Shown in pieces: positions 1-9,778 of a stretch of DNA of 64,000 nt. The notes beneath the pieces were generated by a model. The model made no database searches and was not told where the DNA came from. It was given only the letters and a program-made list of their open reading frames with translations. A program made the translations under genes and the position numbers. How positions within the stretch are numbered: position 1 is the first letter of the stretch; each line of letters begins with the position of its first letter. The DNA is from Streptomyces sp. NBC_00659 (GTDB lineage Bacteria > Actinomycetota > Actinomycetes > Streptomycetales > Streptomycetaceae), in the NCBI RefSeq assembly GCF_036226925.1, contig NZ_CP109031.1, forward strand, positions 1,674,001-1,738,000, in the 5' to 3' direction.

Positions 1-1424
<1,424 letters not shown>

Positions 1425-1433
1425 AGACAGAAG

Positions 1434-1473
1434 AAGGGCGCCTGAACAGGTACTTCACCTGTCAGGTGCCCTT
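1434..1473 (+). terminator. Rho-independent-type hairpin after aldehyde dehydrogenase
   Basis: AAGGGC and GCCTG plus ACAGGT pair with ACCTGT, CAGG and GCCCTT around a short ACTTC loop, giving a stem of about 17 bp with one or two mismatches. It starts ten bases after the stop codon. A true U-tract is absent, as is common in Streptomyces. Confidence 0.75.
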
Positions 1474-1640
1474 CCTGGCCCACGTCCGGGCCGCGGAGTG
1501 AGATACAAGGTTCCTCCCGATATCTCCCACTTCTATCCCCCCTGACCAGCTGTTCCGGGGCATTTCCGGGCCAAGGCGCGGTTCACACGTCCTGCGGTGG
1601 GACATCGGGCCCCTCCCACCGTCGCATCGAGTCCTCTATG

Positions 1641-2515
1641 TTCGACGGTGTTGCGGTCCTTGTGCAGGTCGGGATCATGCCCGACCGGGCGGCCACCGCG
1701 CGAGCCTTTCTTCTTGCGGTTGGCTGCCTGGTCGACCTTCTCCGGGATGACACTGCGGATGCGGCGTCGCCGCAGGTAGGCGCGGTTCGCGCGGGAGGAG
1801 TACGCCTTGTCGGCGGCGACCGCGCCGGGCCGGGTGCGCGGGCGGCCGACCGGTCCGCGAACCCTGACGCCCTCCAGCACCGGGATGAAGCGGGGGCTGT
1901 CGACGGCCTGACCCGGGGTGACGACGAACGACAGCGGCCGGCACCGGCGGTCGGCCGCGAGGTGGGTCTTGGTGGTCAGACCACCGCGCGAGCGACCCAG
2001 TTCGGCCGCGCGGAGCCGGGCTTTGTGACGTCGGCGTGTTCGGCGGCGTTCCTCGCGCGCTGCCTGGTCGTCCTCCTCTCCAAGCGGGGCTATCGGGGCG
2101 CTTTGCCCCTTTCGAGGAGCCCCTTTTCCTCGGCGACGGCCTTCTCCAGGTCCTTGAGGAGTTCGGGGTCGACCACCATCCCGGCCGCGTGATGATGAGC
2201 GCGCGAAACCATGGAATCCACGCTGACCAGGTCGAGATCCGCCTGCCCGCGGGCCGCGGCCTCGGCGATCATCCCGTCCATCAGCATCCGGAAGGTCCCG
2301 GCCACCGCCCAGCGCTGGAACGCGCCGTAGACGGTCGACCAGGAGCCGTACTCCTCCGGCACGTCACGCCAGGGGCTCCCGGCCCTGAACCGCCACATCG
2401 CACCGTTGAACTGCCGCCGCAGGTCAGGGATCGGGCCACGCTCACCCACCGGCAAGAACGGCTCGACCAACTCCCACTCGGCATCCGAGAGATCACCACG
2501 CGCCATCCTCGACAA
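1641..2515 (-). pseudogene. IS5-family transposase, frameshifted and truncated
   Basis: The N-terminal half (2090-2515) begins MSRMARGDLSDAEWELVEPFLP and continues through WRDVPEEYGSWSTVY to VSVDSMVSRAHHHAAG, all typical of Streptomyces IS5-group transposases. The frame is then lost near 2090. The catalytic middle continues in another frame (THLAADRRCRPLSFVVTPGQ, ADKAYSSRANRAYLR) and stops resembling the family after DRNTVE at about 1641, where the final DDE region should follow. One frameshift plus a lost C-terminus means it cannot encode an active enzyme. An IS630 element sits directly upstream of its start. Confidence 0.85.
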
Positions 2516-2581
2516 CCACCAGGCCCAGGCTGCCGCACATCGGCAAATCCAGAAACCGATGATCTGAACCTGGAACAGGCC

Positions 2582-2598
2582 CTAGTGCTGGATTCCTC
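2582..2598. repeat. IS630 left terminal inverted repeat
   Basis: Seventeen bases, CTAGTGCTGGATTCCTC, exactly complementary to 3787-3803. The leading CTA includes the presumed TA target duplication. Confidence 0.88.
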
Positions 2599-3753
2599 AA
2601 ACGGTGTACACGTATCGGCGTCGTAGGGAGCGGGTTGGCGGTGCTGTTCTGCCCCAGATCCATGGGCCGGCATGGGAGTTGAGCTGGTTGGTTGCGAGGG
2701 TTGTGGCTTGGGCGATGTCGTCGGGGTTGGCGAAGGAGCGGCCGGCGAGGGCGGCTTTGCGGAAGATGCGCCACCAGCCTTCTTGGAGGTTGAGCCAGCA
2801 CGCGCCGACGGGGATGAAGGCGTGGTGGATGCGGGGATGGTCCTCGAGCCAGGTCCGGGTGGACAGGCTGTTGTGGCTGGACAGGTTGTCGGTGACGATC
2901 CAGATCTCCCCGTCCGGGTTGGCATTTTCGACCTGTTGCAGGAACTGCTGGTAGAAGACGCTGTTGCGGGAGGACGCTGTCATGGTCAGGGCCTGGCCGT
3001 CGGCCGGCCGTAGACCGCCGTAGACCCAGGTTTTCTCCGGTCCGCGGCTGTAGTCGAGCTCCGCCTTGATCCGATGCCCGTTGGGTGACCAGGCGGGTGC
3101 GGGCGGGAAGGTCCGGGGGATCACCGGCCCCAGCTCGTCGGCGCAGATCACCGTCGCACCGTCGGGCGGGTGGGTGTAGAGGCCGATGATCCTTGTCCTT
3201 CTGGGACGAAGTCCGGGTCCTTCGATCGCATCCAGGACCGGGTACGGCGCCAGCGCACGCCCTCGGCGAGCAGGATGCGTCTGACCTGTGAGCGGCCCAC
3301 CTCGATTCCTTCGGCCTGTGCTGCTGTGGCCAGGGAATCTAGCGTCCACTCGGGCGGTCCTGACTCATCGAAGGCCCACAGTTCCCCGACGGGCTCCCAC
3401 CGCAGTCGTCCCGGCGGGATGGTCTTGACCAGGGAGATGATCTGGGATCGTTCCTGTTCGGTGATGCGTCGCTTGCGGCCCTGCCCGCCCAGATCATCCA
3501 GTCCCTGCAGGCCCAGGCGGTTGAAGCGGTGCAGCCAGCAGCGGACCGTTTTCTGGCTGCAGTCCAGCTCCACGGCGATCGCAGGGACCCGCAGCCCCGA
3601 CCAGCTCAGCTCGATCATCCGGGCCCGCATCACCACATCCCGAGGAGCCTTCCGTGCCCGCGACAACCTGCGAACGAGAGCCCGCTCGTCCTCGTCACGC
3701 CCCGGTCGTGCCCATAAAACCATCGCCCAGCACCCGCCCCCGAGCACCCGCAA
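2597..3753 (-). pseudogene. IS630-family transposase in two overlapping frames
   Basis: The upstream frame (3148-3753) holds the helix-turn-helix part: LSRARKAPRDVVMRARMIELSW, VPAIAVELDCSQKTVRCWLHRFNR, then WRRTRSWMRSKDPDFVPE. The downstream frame (from about 3215 down to 2597) holds the DDE domain: GLYTHPPDGATVICADELGPV, WIVTDNLSSHNS, FIPVGACWLNLQEGWWRIF. The two join near 3190-3215 by a one-base change at CCAGAAGGACAAGG. This may be a decay mutation, or possibly the site of a programmed minus-one frameshift of the kind some IS families use. All catalytic blocks are present, so the element may have been active recently. Confidence 0.85.
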
Positions 3754-3786
3754 CTACCCCGCCACCAGCACATATACCCAGTCAAA

Positions 3787-3803
3787 GAGGAATCCAGCAC
3801 TAG
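3787..3803. repeat. IS630 right terminal inverted repeat
   Basis: GAGGAATCCAGCACTAG, the exact reverse complement of the left end. The match extends one further base on both sides. Confidence 0.88.
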
Positions 3804-3917
3804 GCCGTGATCCGTCCGGTCGTGCCGGACGGATCACGGGCCGGCGTCGTGTCGACCGTCTGCCGGTGCCACGGGATCACATGCCCGGAGGAAACGGCGC
3901 CTCGGTCCGGTACCCGG

Positions 3918-5534
3918 TCAGCGGACGCGGATGAAGACCACGTCGTAGGTAGAAGCCGTGGTGCGGTTCTTGATGTAGACACCGTCCGGCCCGTTGCCGT
4001 TGGGATCGCTGGTGTTGCCCTCGACGGCGGTGAAGCTGGAGCCGCCGCTCACCGTGCGCACGATGCCGATGTGCTCGTTCCCGCCGGTGAAGTTACTGCC
4101 GCCGTCCCAGTCATAGGCCACGATGTCGCCGGGCTGCGGGTCGGTCGTCACCGAGAGGTGCCGCTGGCCGGCCCGTGCCTTGTTGACCCAGCCCGAGACG
4201 TAGGTGTCGTTGAAGGTGGTGGCCCCCGTCTGCTTGGCCACCCAGCTCACGAAGGTCGCGCACCAGGCATAGTCGTTGGTGGACTTGGACATGCCCACGG
4301 CGGAGCCGTAGCTGTTCGCCCGGGCGCTGCCCTGGAGCGTGCCGACCTCGGCCGCGGCCACGTCGAGCATCTTGCTGTAGCCGCCGCCGGGCGGGGTCGT
4401 GGCCGGCGGGGTGACCACCCCGTACAGGGCCGACTTGGTGCCCGGCCCGACCCTGCCGTCGACCGTGAGGCCTTTCTCGGACTGGAAGTCCCGCACCGCA
4501 GAGTCGGTCATCGCCCCGAACTCGCCGTCCACGGCGAGGTCGGCGCCATGGTGGTTGAGCAGGCTCTGCAGCTCGGTGACACAGCCGCTCTTCTGACCCT
4601 TGACGATCTCGTTCGGGCAGGACGCCGAGGTCAGGTTGATCGGCGACGGGGCGCCGTTGCCGCCGCCACCGCTGATGTTGGCGTACAGGGCGGCCTTGGT
4701 GTTCGGGCCGACGTCGCCGTCCGCCTCCAGGCCGTGCGCGGTCTGGAACGCCTGCACGGCCACGAAGGTCTCGGCGCCGAACTGGCCGTCGACGGCCACG
4801 TGCTGCCCCTGACCGTTGAGCAGGGCCTGCAGGGTCAGGACGCAACCGCCGCTCTGCTCCTCCGTGATGGTCGCCGGGCAGGCCGCCGAGCGCAGGTCCA
4901 GAGCCGTCGACCCGGACTCGTCGGTGTTGTAGAGCTCGGCCTTGGTGCTCGGCCCGACCTGGCCGTCGGCCGTCAGGCCGTGCCCGGACTGGAAGGACTT
5001 CACCGCCGCCAGGGTGCCCGGCCCGAACTCACCGTCCGCGTCGACGCTGTAGCCGAAGTGGCGGAGCAGCCGCTGCAGTTCGGTGACGCAGCCGCTCTTG
5101 TTGCCCTGGACGACGTTCGCCGGGCACGAGGAGGACAGGAGGTTGATCGGCGCGGGCGCCGAGCCGCCGGTGGCGTAGAGCTTGACCTTGGTGCCGGGGC
5201 CCACCCGCCCGTCCACGGCGATGGCGACGGAGGACTGGTACACGCGGACCGCGTACAGGGTGGCGGCACCGAAGCTGCCGTCCACCGTCAGCCCGGCGCC
5301 GTGGGCGTTGAGCAGGTTCTGCAGCTCGGTGACGCAGCCGCTCGACTGACCCTGCAGGATCTCGGTGGGACAGGAGGCGGAGGTCAGCTTGATCGCCGCC
5401 GGCGCGGCCACCGCCGGACCGGCACCGAGCAGAGTGGCCGTCGAAAGGACCGCCGCAGTAGCGAGGAAAACCCCGATCCTGTGGCGATTCCGGACATGGA
5501 ATGTACCGGCAGGTGAAACCACTGTGTTTCTCAT
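3918..5534 (-). CDS. Secreted CHAP-domain peptidoglycan hydrolase with four peptidoglycan-binding repeats
   Basis: An exported cell-wall enzyme of 538 residues. A basic N-terminus and hydrophobic segment ending GAGPAVAAPA form a signal peptide. Four peptidoglycan-binding units of about 80 residues follow (roughly 45-375). Each has SCP...GCVTELQ, a VDG..FG motif and VDGRVGPGTK, and each carries a cysteine pair likely to form a disulphide. A Pro/Thr linker leads to the CHAP amidase/endopeptidase domain (about 385-538) with the catalytic cysteine in YAWCATFVSWV, histidine in EHIGIV and asparagine in VEGNT. ATG at 5534 is preceded by AGAGGA. The closest intact neighbour is another wall-binding protein about 1.3 kb away. 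Confidence 0.9.
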   Translation of the reverse strand: MRNTVVSPAGTFHVRNRHRIGVFLATAAVLSTATLLGAGPAVAAPAAIKLTSASCPTEILQGQSSGCVTELQNLLNAHGAGLTVDGSFGAATLYAVRVYQSSVAIAVDGRVGPGTKVKLYATGGSAPAPINLLSSSCPANVVQGNKSGCVTELQRLLRHFGYSVDADGEFGPGTLAAVKSFQSGHGLTADGQVGPSTKAELYNTDESGSTALDLRSAACPATITEEQSGGCVLTLQALLNGQGQHVAVDGQFGAETFVAVQAFQTAHGLEADGDVGPNTKAALYANISGGGGNGAPSPINLTSASCPNEIVKGQKSGCVTELQSLLNHHGADLAVDGEFGAMTDSAVRDFQSEKGLTVDGRVGPGTKSALYGVVTPPATTPPGGGYSKMLDVAAAEVGTLQGSARANSYGSAVGMSKSTNDYAWCATFVSWVAKQTGATTFNDTYVSGWVNKARAGQRHLSVTTDPQPGDIVAYDWDGGSNFTGGNEHIGIVRTVSGGSSFTAVEGNTSDPNGNGPDGVYIKNRTTASTYDVVFIRVR

Positions 5535-5880
5535 GGGTACGAAATATCCTCTTCAATGGATCTACGGATTGTCGGTGGCGCCGGATTTGCCGGTCATGGA
5601 AGATTTCACACGCCAGCAGACGCCCCCTTCGGGCCGGGGTCGGTAAATCATGGCGAAGTCGGCGTTTCGTTCCGTAGTGGCGCATTTGCGAGCCGACGTC
5701 TACCGCGCTCGACAACGGAGTCGAGGCAGTCGAATATCATGATCGAATTTCCATTCCGCGCACGACGGTGACAGCCCGCCCCCATACGCAAAATGCCGTG
5801 CGGCATAAATGGCCGAATTTTGCTGTCTTGGAAACAGGAAAATCGGCGGCGGGCCTTGACCCCGGATTTGAACACGTCTA
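5535..5880. other. Region upstream of CHAP gene, no gene seen
   Basis: It is noticeably less GC-rich than the coding DNA around it and should contain the promoter of the CHAP hydrolase. No coding frame with recognisable content was found on either strand. Confidence 0.5.
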
Positions 5881-6525
5881 TGCGGCTCGGGTCAGGGTAG
5901 AAGCTCGAGCGGGCGATGCCCAGGATGTCGCAGAGCCGCTTGCCGCCGAACCAGTGCTAGTGGTCCTCAACGAACTGGCAGCAGTTCACCAGCGCGTCGC
6001 CGAGCAGCCGAGGGGGATTTCACCCCTCGGCCCTCACAGAACCTTGCTCAACAGTCTCCCGTTACATGGCTCTTGTCGTCCCGATCATCAAACCAGTACG
6101 GCGCTCACTGTTGGGGCAAGGCGCCAGTGCGCGAACATGCGAGGATATCGCCGGGCGATTTCCTGCAGCTTCACAAGTGCCTTCCATTTGGCCGCGAGCC
6201 GTTTCCCCACCGTATCCAAGGCGGACCGTCCGGGCCGGTATCCGAACCGGAGTCGAAAGAACGCCCCGGTTTTAATGTCATCCGATTTCGTTTCGACACG
6301 TCAGCAGCGATTCACTCTGAACCGTGTCATCACCAGGCCGCGGCGCCACCGCAGGTGTGGAGTGAGCGCCGGACCTGCGTCCGTCGGCGGCCCGGATCCA
6401 GTTTCGCAGCGTCTCGGTGTTCACTCCGAGATCAGCGGCGACCGACTTGATCGTCGCTCCAGGACGAGACCGGTACAACGCGACCGCATCCGCTTTGAAC
6501 TCGGCGGGGTAGTGTGCTTCATCCC
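5881..6525 (-). pseudogene. IS3-family transposase remnants (OrfA and start of OrfB)
   Basis: From about 6520 down to 6290 the frame reads [19 protein letters not shown], then SVAADLGVNTETLRNWIRAADG, the helix-turn-helix of IS3-type OrfA. It loses family resemblance after DDTVQSE. From about 6050 down to 5890 a second frame resembles an OrfB N-terminus (QFVEDH, stop codon, HWFGGKRLCDILGIAR). It carries an in-frame stop and breaks off before the integrase core. No terminal repeats were recognised. This is a non-functional relic next to an argS fragment. Confidence 0.72.
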
Positions 6526-6589
6526 CACAGGGACTCCGTTCTCCTGGACCATCAAGATCCAGGTCTCTCCGGTGTCCAAACTCCGGGGT

Positions 6590-6819
6590 CAGGGCCCACG
6601 GTGCACGAGGTCGCCGCGGTGTACGAGCCGCACAAGCCGGCGTCGTACCTGTACCGACCGGCCTCGCACCTGACGACGTTCTACGACCAGTGCCACGTGC
6701 TGTCCCCCGACAACACGCCGGAGGCCGTCGAGAACCGCCTGCTCCTGGTCGACCTCACGGCCCGCACACTCCACCAGGGCATGGCACTCCTGGGCATCCG
6801 GACGCCCGAGCGTCCCTGA
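6590..6819 (+). pseudogene. argS: Arginyl-tRNA synthetase C-terminal fragment
   Basis: About 75 codons resemble the DALR anticodon-binding end of Arg[62 protein letters not shown], then a stop. The whole aminoacylation core with its HIGH and KMSKS signatures is absent, because the DNA immediately upstream is IS3-relic sequence. The tail is undamaged and ends at a natural stop with a strong hairpin behind it. This suggests a fairly recent deletion of a full-length, probably second, argS copy. Confidence 0.78.
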
Positions 6820-6826
6820 GACGACA

Positions 6827-6868
6827 GGCTGCGGCCCGTCCGCCCGGAAGGGAGGACGGGCCGCAGCC
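6827..6868. terminator. Perfect 15-bp hairpin between convergent genes
   Basis: GGCTGCGGCCCGTCC (6827-6841) pairs without mismatch to 6854-6868 across a 12-base loop. It lies eight bases after the argS fragment stop and just before the end of the opposite-strand peptidoglycan-binding gene, so it can serve both strands. Confidence 0.85.
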
Positions 6869-6874
6869 GCTCAG

Positions 6875-7324
6875 TCAGCCGCCGTTGGCGAACCGCGCGA
6901 ACGCGTCCTGGGTCCCGGATCCGGCGATGCCGTCGATGTCGCCGGTGTAGCCCCAGTTGTTCGCCAGTTGGCGCTGAAGCGCCTTGATCGTGTTGGTGCC
7001 GACGATGCCGTCGATGTCGCCGGTGTAGCCCCAGTACTGCTTGAGTTCGCGCTGGAACGCCTTCCAGCTGTTGGTGCCGAGCTTTCCGTCGATGTCGTCG
7101 GTGTAGCCCCAGTACTGCTTCAGCCAGGTCTGGACCTTCTTGGCCTCCGCGGTGGACAGGCCGAGGTTGGTCGTCGTGGCGGCAGCGGACTGAGAGGTCA
7201 CCGCCGACTGGGCGGCCGGCGCGGACGCCGCGTAGCTGGTGCCCGCGGCGGCCAGGCTCCCGGCCGCGATGCCGGCGACGGCGGTGAGGCTGACGATGGT
7301 CCTGGCCAGGACGTGCGATCGCAT
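6875..7324 (-). CDS. Small secreted peptidoglycan-binding protein
   Basis: About 149 residues. The start MRSHVLARTIVSL at 7324 is preceded by GAGGAAC, a good ribosome site; a longer reading from 7354 lacks this. A signal peptide ends near GTSYAASAPA. The mature part has three short near-identical repeats of the type WGYTGDIDG-x-x-G-x-x-x-x-x-A-x-Q (about residues 60-149), as in PG_binding_1 modules. There is no catalytic domain, so it probably binds wall polymer or acts as an accessory factor. It is divergent from the two membrane XRE regulators, one of which carries the same class of domain outside the membrane. Confidence 0.85.
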   Translation of the reverse strand: MRSHVLARTIVSLTAVAGIAAGSLAAAGTSYAASAPAAQSAVTSQSAAATTTNLGLSTAEAKKVQTWLKQYWGYTDDIDGKLGTNSWKAFQRELKQYWGYTGDIDGIVGTNTIKALQRQLANNWGYTGDIDGIAGSGTQDAFARFANGG

Positions 7325-7586
7325 GTGTTCCTCTTTCGGATCGTGGGTGAGCACCTGGCCCGACGGAGGAGCAGGTGACGACCAGAGAGTGCGGGGTGGT
7401 CGGCGACGGCCGCCACAGCCTCTGCCGAAGTGACGGCCACTTGGGACACATCACCCGCTGACCTGCACGAACGCCCTCCACGGGGACGGTTCGGCGGGAC
7501 GGCTGTGGCAGACGTCGTACTGCTCATGCAGAATGCGACGGAGCGGGGGGCCGCTGATCATGGTCATGACCGCATCTGGGGGGAAC

Positions 7587-8393
7587 ATGCCGCGCCGCAA
7601 AGCGCTGTCCACCGAACTGGACCCGCGTGTGAGGCAGTTGGTGACGGAGTTACGCCGGCTGAAGGATCACGGCGAGCTGAGCATGCTCCAACTGGCGGTG
7701 AAGACGGGGTACAGCCAGAAGTCGTGGGAGCGGTATCTGGGCGGCAGGTCGCTCCCGCCCCGGGAAGCCGTGGAGGCGCTCGCCCGGATCGGCGGACTCG
7801 ATCCGGTCCGACTGCTCGCGCTGCGCGAGGTCGCCGCCGACACCTGGAACGGCGGCCGTGCGCTTACGCCGACTCCAGCGCCTTCGCCTTCGCCGGAGGA
7901 GCCGGCGCAACCCGGGTTTCCGGTGGTGTCGGACACCTTGGTGACGGAAGCCGGACCCGGGCCTTCCCTCGGTCGTTCGCTGCGCATCGCGCTCGTGGCG
8001 GGAGCGGTCGCCCTGGTACTGGCCGTCACCTCGACCGTCCTGCTCGTCCTGCGTCTCAACGCCCACGAGAACGGGCCGTCGGTGACTTCCCCCGTCCCGG
8101 CCGCCGCCTCGGCGTCCGCACCGCTCGTGTACACGTGCAGGATCCAGCAGATCGACGGTCTCTGGTACGCGGGCATCAGCCGCACCCGGGACGCCGAACT
8201 CGCCTACGGCGGCGCCGGTTCCGACGTGGCCGAGGCGCAGTGCCTGCTGCGCCGGGCGGGCATCTCACCGGGCGGCATCGACGGGATGTTCGGTCCGCTG
8301 ACACAGCGAGCGGTCAAGGCCATGCAGAAGCGTGCCGGTCTGGACGTGGACGGCATGGTCGGACCGCGCACCTGGCAGGCCCTGCGCGGATGA
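7587..8393 (+). CDS. Membrane-anchored XRE regulator with extracytoplasmic peptidoglycan-binding domain
   Basis: Predicted single-pass protein of 268 residues. An N-terminal helix-turn-helix (about 15-75: MLQLAVKTGYSQKSWERYLGGRSLPP) lies in the cytoplasm. It is followed by a Pro/Ser-rich linker, one transmembrane helix (about 133-155: IALVAGAVALVLAVTSTVLL), and a C-terminal PG_binding_1 domain (about 205-268: GGIDGMFGPLTQRAVKAMQK, VDGMVGPRTWQAL). ATG at 7587 is chosen for the GGGGGG ribosome site six bases upstream; earlier in-frame ATGs lack one. Its stop overlaps the start of a second protein of similar architecture. DNA-binding plus a wall-binding ectodomain suggests sensing of wall state, which is inference. 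Confidence 0.85.
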   Translation: MPRRKALSTELDPRVRQLVTELRRLKDHGELSMLQLAVKTGYSQKSWERYLGGRSLPPREAVEALARIGGLDPVRLLALREVAADTWNGGRALTPTPAPSPSPEEPAQPGFPVVSDTLVTEAGPGPSLGRSLRIALVAGAVALVLAVTSTVLLVLRLNAHENGPSVTSPVPAAASASAPLVYTCRIQQIDGLWYAGISRTRDAELAYGGAGSDVAEAQCLLRRAGISPGGIDGMFGPLTQRAVKAMQKRAGLDVDGMVGPRTWQALRG

Positions 8394-9382
8394 CCAGGCC
8401 CGAGCCGTCACCGGAGAGTGCCAGACTGGCCGCCGGACTCAGGGAATTGAAGGACCGCACCGGCCTGAGTCTGGCGGGGCTCGCGGCGAAGACCACGTTC
8501 AGCAAGTCGTCCTGGGAGCGTTACCTCAAGGGCAGAACGCTGCCACCGCGCCCGGCGATACAGGAGCTGTGCCGCCTCGCCGGGGAACCGAACGGCCGGT
8601 GTCTGGCGCTGTGGGAGATCGCGAGGTCGGAGAACAGCGGGCCGAAGGAGCCGGCACAACCACAGCTCACCGCCCCGCCCCCGACTCCTGGTCCCACCCC
8701 TGCGCCCACGCCTACGCCTGAAGCATCCCCGTCCTCCGGCCAACGGGGGGCGACGGCCGCGGCGGTCCTCGCGGCGGTTTCCGCCCTGGTGTTCGGGGCG
8801 GTCCTGCTCAGCCTTCTCCTCGTCCCCCACCGGAGCGATCCGGCACGGCCGTCGGCGTCCCCGTCCGCCACCGGCCCGAGCTGCCGGGACACCGACTGCG
8901 AGGGCAGAGATCCGGAGGTCACGAAGTGCGGCGCCGCGCCCGAGACCCTGACCGAGCACCTCACCTCCACGGGAGCCTCGGTGCAACTGCGGTACAGCAG
9001 GGTGTGCGGGACCAGTTGGGCACGGATGTGGGGTACGCGGATCGGCGACGGGGTCGAACTGCGGGGCCGCGTCGCCCGGGTGAACAACCGTGCCGAGGCG
9101 GACACCTACGTCCACACCCCCATGACGGCGACCCGCCCGGGAACCGTAGTCCAGGCCTGCTTCCTGCCCGCGACGGGCGGCGGGAGGGAATGCTTCGAAA
9201 GCGAGGTGGACCAGCGTCCGCTGTCAGTGCCTGCCCCTACAGTCACCGATATGGCGACTCTTCCCAATCCGCTGCCCACACCGGCGACCGACCCGAGCGG
9301 CCGTTCCCTGGGCCTGCGGCTCCCGCCCGGGAGACTGATCGAGGCCTCGGCGGACGACCCGTCGGACAAGCCCCGGCTGTGA
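8390..9382 (+). CDS. Membrane-anchored XRE regulator with DUF2690-type ectodomain
   Basis: 330 residues, starting at the ATGA overlap with the preceding gene, so translational coupling is likely. The helix-turn-helix (about 10-70: LSLAGLAAKTTFSKSSWERYLKGRTLPP) is closely similar to the upstream partner, indicating duplication. A Pro/Thr-rich linker is followed by a transmembrane helix (about 120-145: AAAVLAAVSALVFGAVLLSLLL). The exported part has the cysteine pattern C-x4-C and C...C...C expected of DUF2690 (CRDTDCEGRDPEVTKCG, LRYSRVCGTSWARM). The C-terminal 60 residues are Pro-rich. Ligand and target genes are unknown. Confidence 0.85.
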   Translation: MTRPEPSPESARLAAGLRELKDRTGLSLAGLAAKTTFSKSSWERYLKGRTLPPRPAIQELCRLAGEPNGRCLALWEIARSENSGPKEPAQPQLTAPPPTPGPTPAPTPTPEASPSSGQRGATAAAVLAAVSALVFGAVLLSLLLVPHRSDPARPSASPSATGPSCRDTDCEGRDPEVTKCGAAPETLTEHLTSTGASVQLRYSRVCGTSWARMWGTRIGDGVELRGRVARVNNRAEADTYVHTPMTATRPGTVVQACFLPATGGGRECFESEVDQRPLSVPAPTVTDMATLPNPLPTPATDPSGRSLGLRLPPGRLIEASADDPSDKPRL

Positions 9383-9391
9383 CACTCCGGC

Positions 9392-9757
9392 AAGTCCGCC
9401 GCGCCCGGAAACTGGAGCGCTCTGGGCGGACAGGCCGCCCGGGCCGGGCTGCTGCCGGTCCTCGTGGACGTCGGTGGCAGTCAAGGCGGCCCGACGGACC
9501 GGGAGTTGCAACCGCAGGAGACGTCCTACCCCGGTGACCACGACGCCGACGAGGTGTTCGCGGAGTTCTGGGAGGAGAACGCGGAGGACGAACTGGGCGA
9601 GGGGACCGAGCCCTTCGGACCCGACTGGCCCGGTCTGGCCCCCGCGGCGCCCGCCGGGTTGGACTCGTGCCCGGTCGCCGTACAGGAACCCCCAGCCCAC
9701 CTCTTCCGAACCGGTCGACGGGCAGTGGGAGACGGGCGATGGGAAATGGCTCGTTGA
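9392..9757 (+). pseudogene. Fragment resembling DUF4253 proteins
   Basis: An open frame without a convincing start reads SGKSAAPGNWSALGGQAARAGLLPVLVD, then TSYPGDHDADEVFAEFWEENAEDE and FGPDWPGLAPAAPAGLD, before a stop at 9755. The acidic central part and WPGLAP segment recall the N-terminal half of DUF4253 proteins of actinomycetes, but the conserved C-terminal domain is missing. It is probably a leftover of a deleted gene. Recognition is from memory and only moderately sure. Confidence 0.45.
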
Positions 9758-9778
9758 CGCAGGCGTCGACGGTACCGC

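Larger units (their letters stand above)
2582..3803 (-). mobile_element. IS630-family insertion sequence with perfect terminal inverted repeats
   Basis: The left end CTAGTGCTGGATTCCTC (2582-2598) is matched exactly by its reverse complement at 3787-3803. Taking TA as the duplicated target typical of IS630/Tc1 elements, the element proper runs from GTGCTGGA to TCCAGCAC with TA on each side. It is about 1.22 kb and carries one transposase in two overlapping frames. It lies just upstream of the decayed IS5-type gene, so the two form a small cluster of mobile elements. Confidence 0.88.

Noticed and set aside
3807..5516. 569-codon plus-strand open frame opposite the CHAP hydrolase
   Set aside because: It is a mirror frame of a GC-rich gene: repetitive Val/Arg/Gly composition, no recognisable domain, and complete overlap with a well-supported enzyme.
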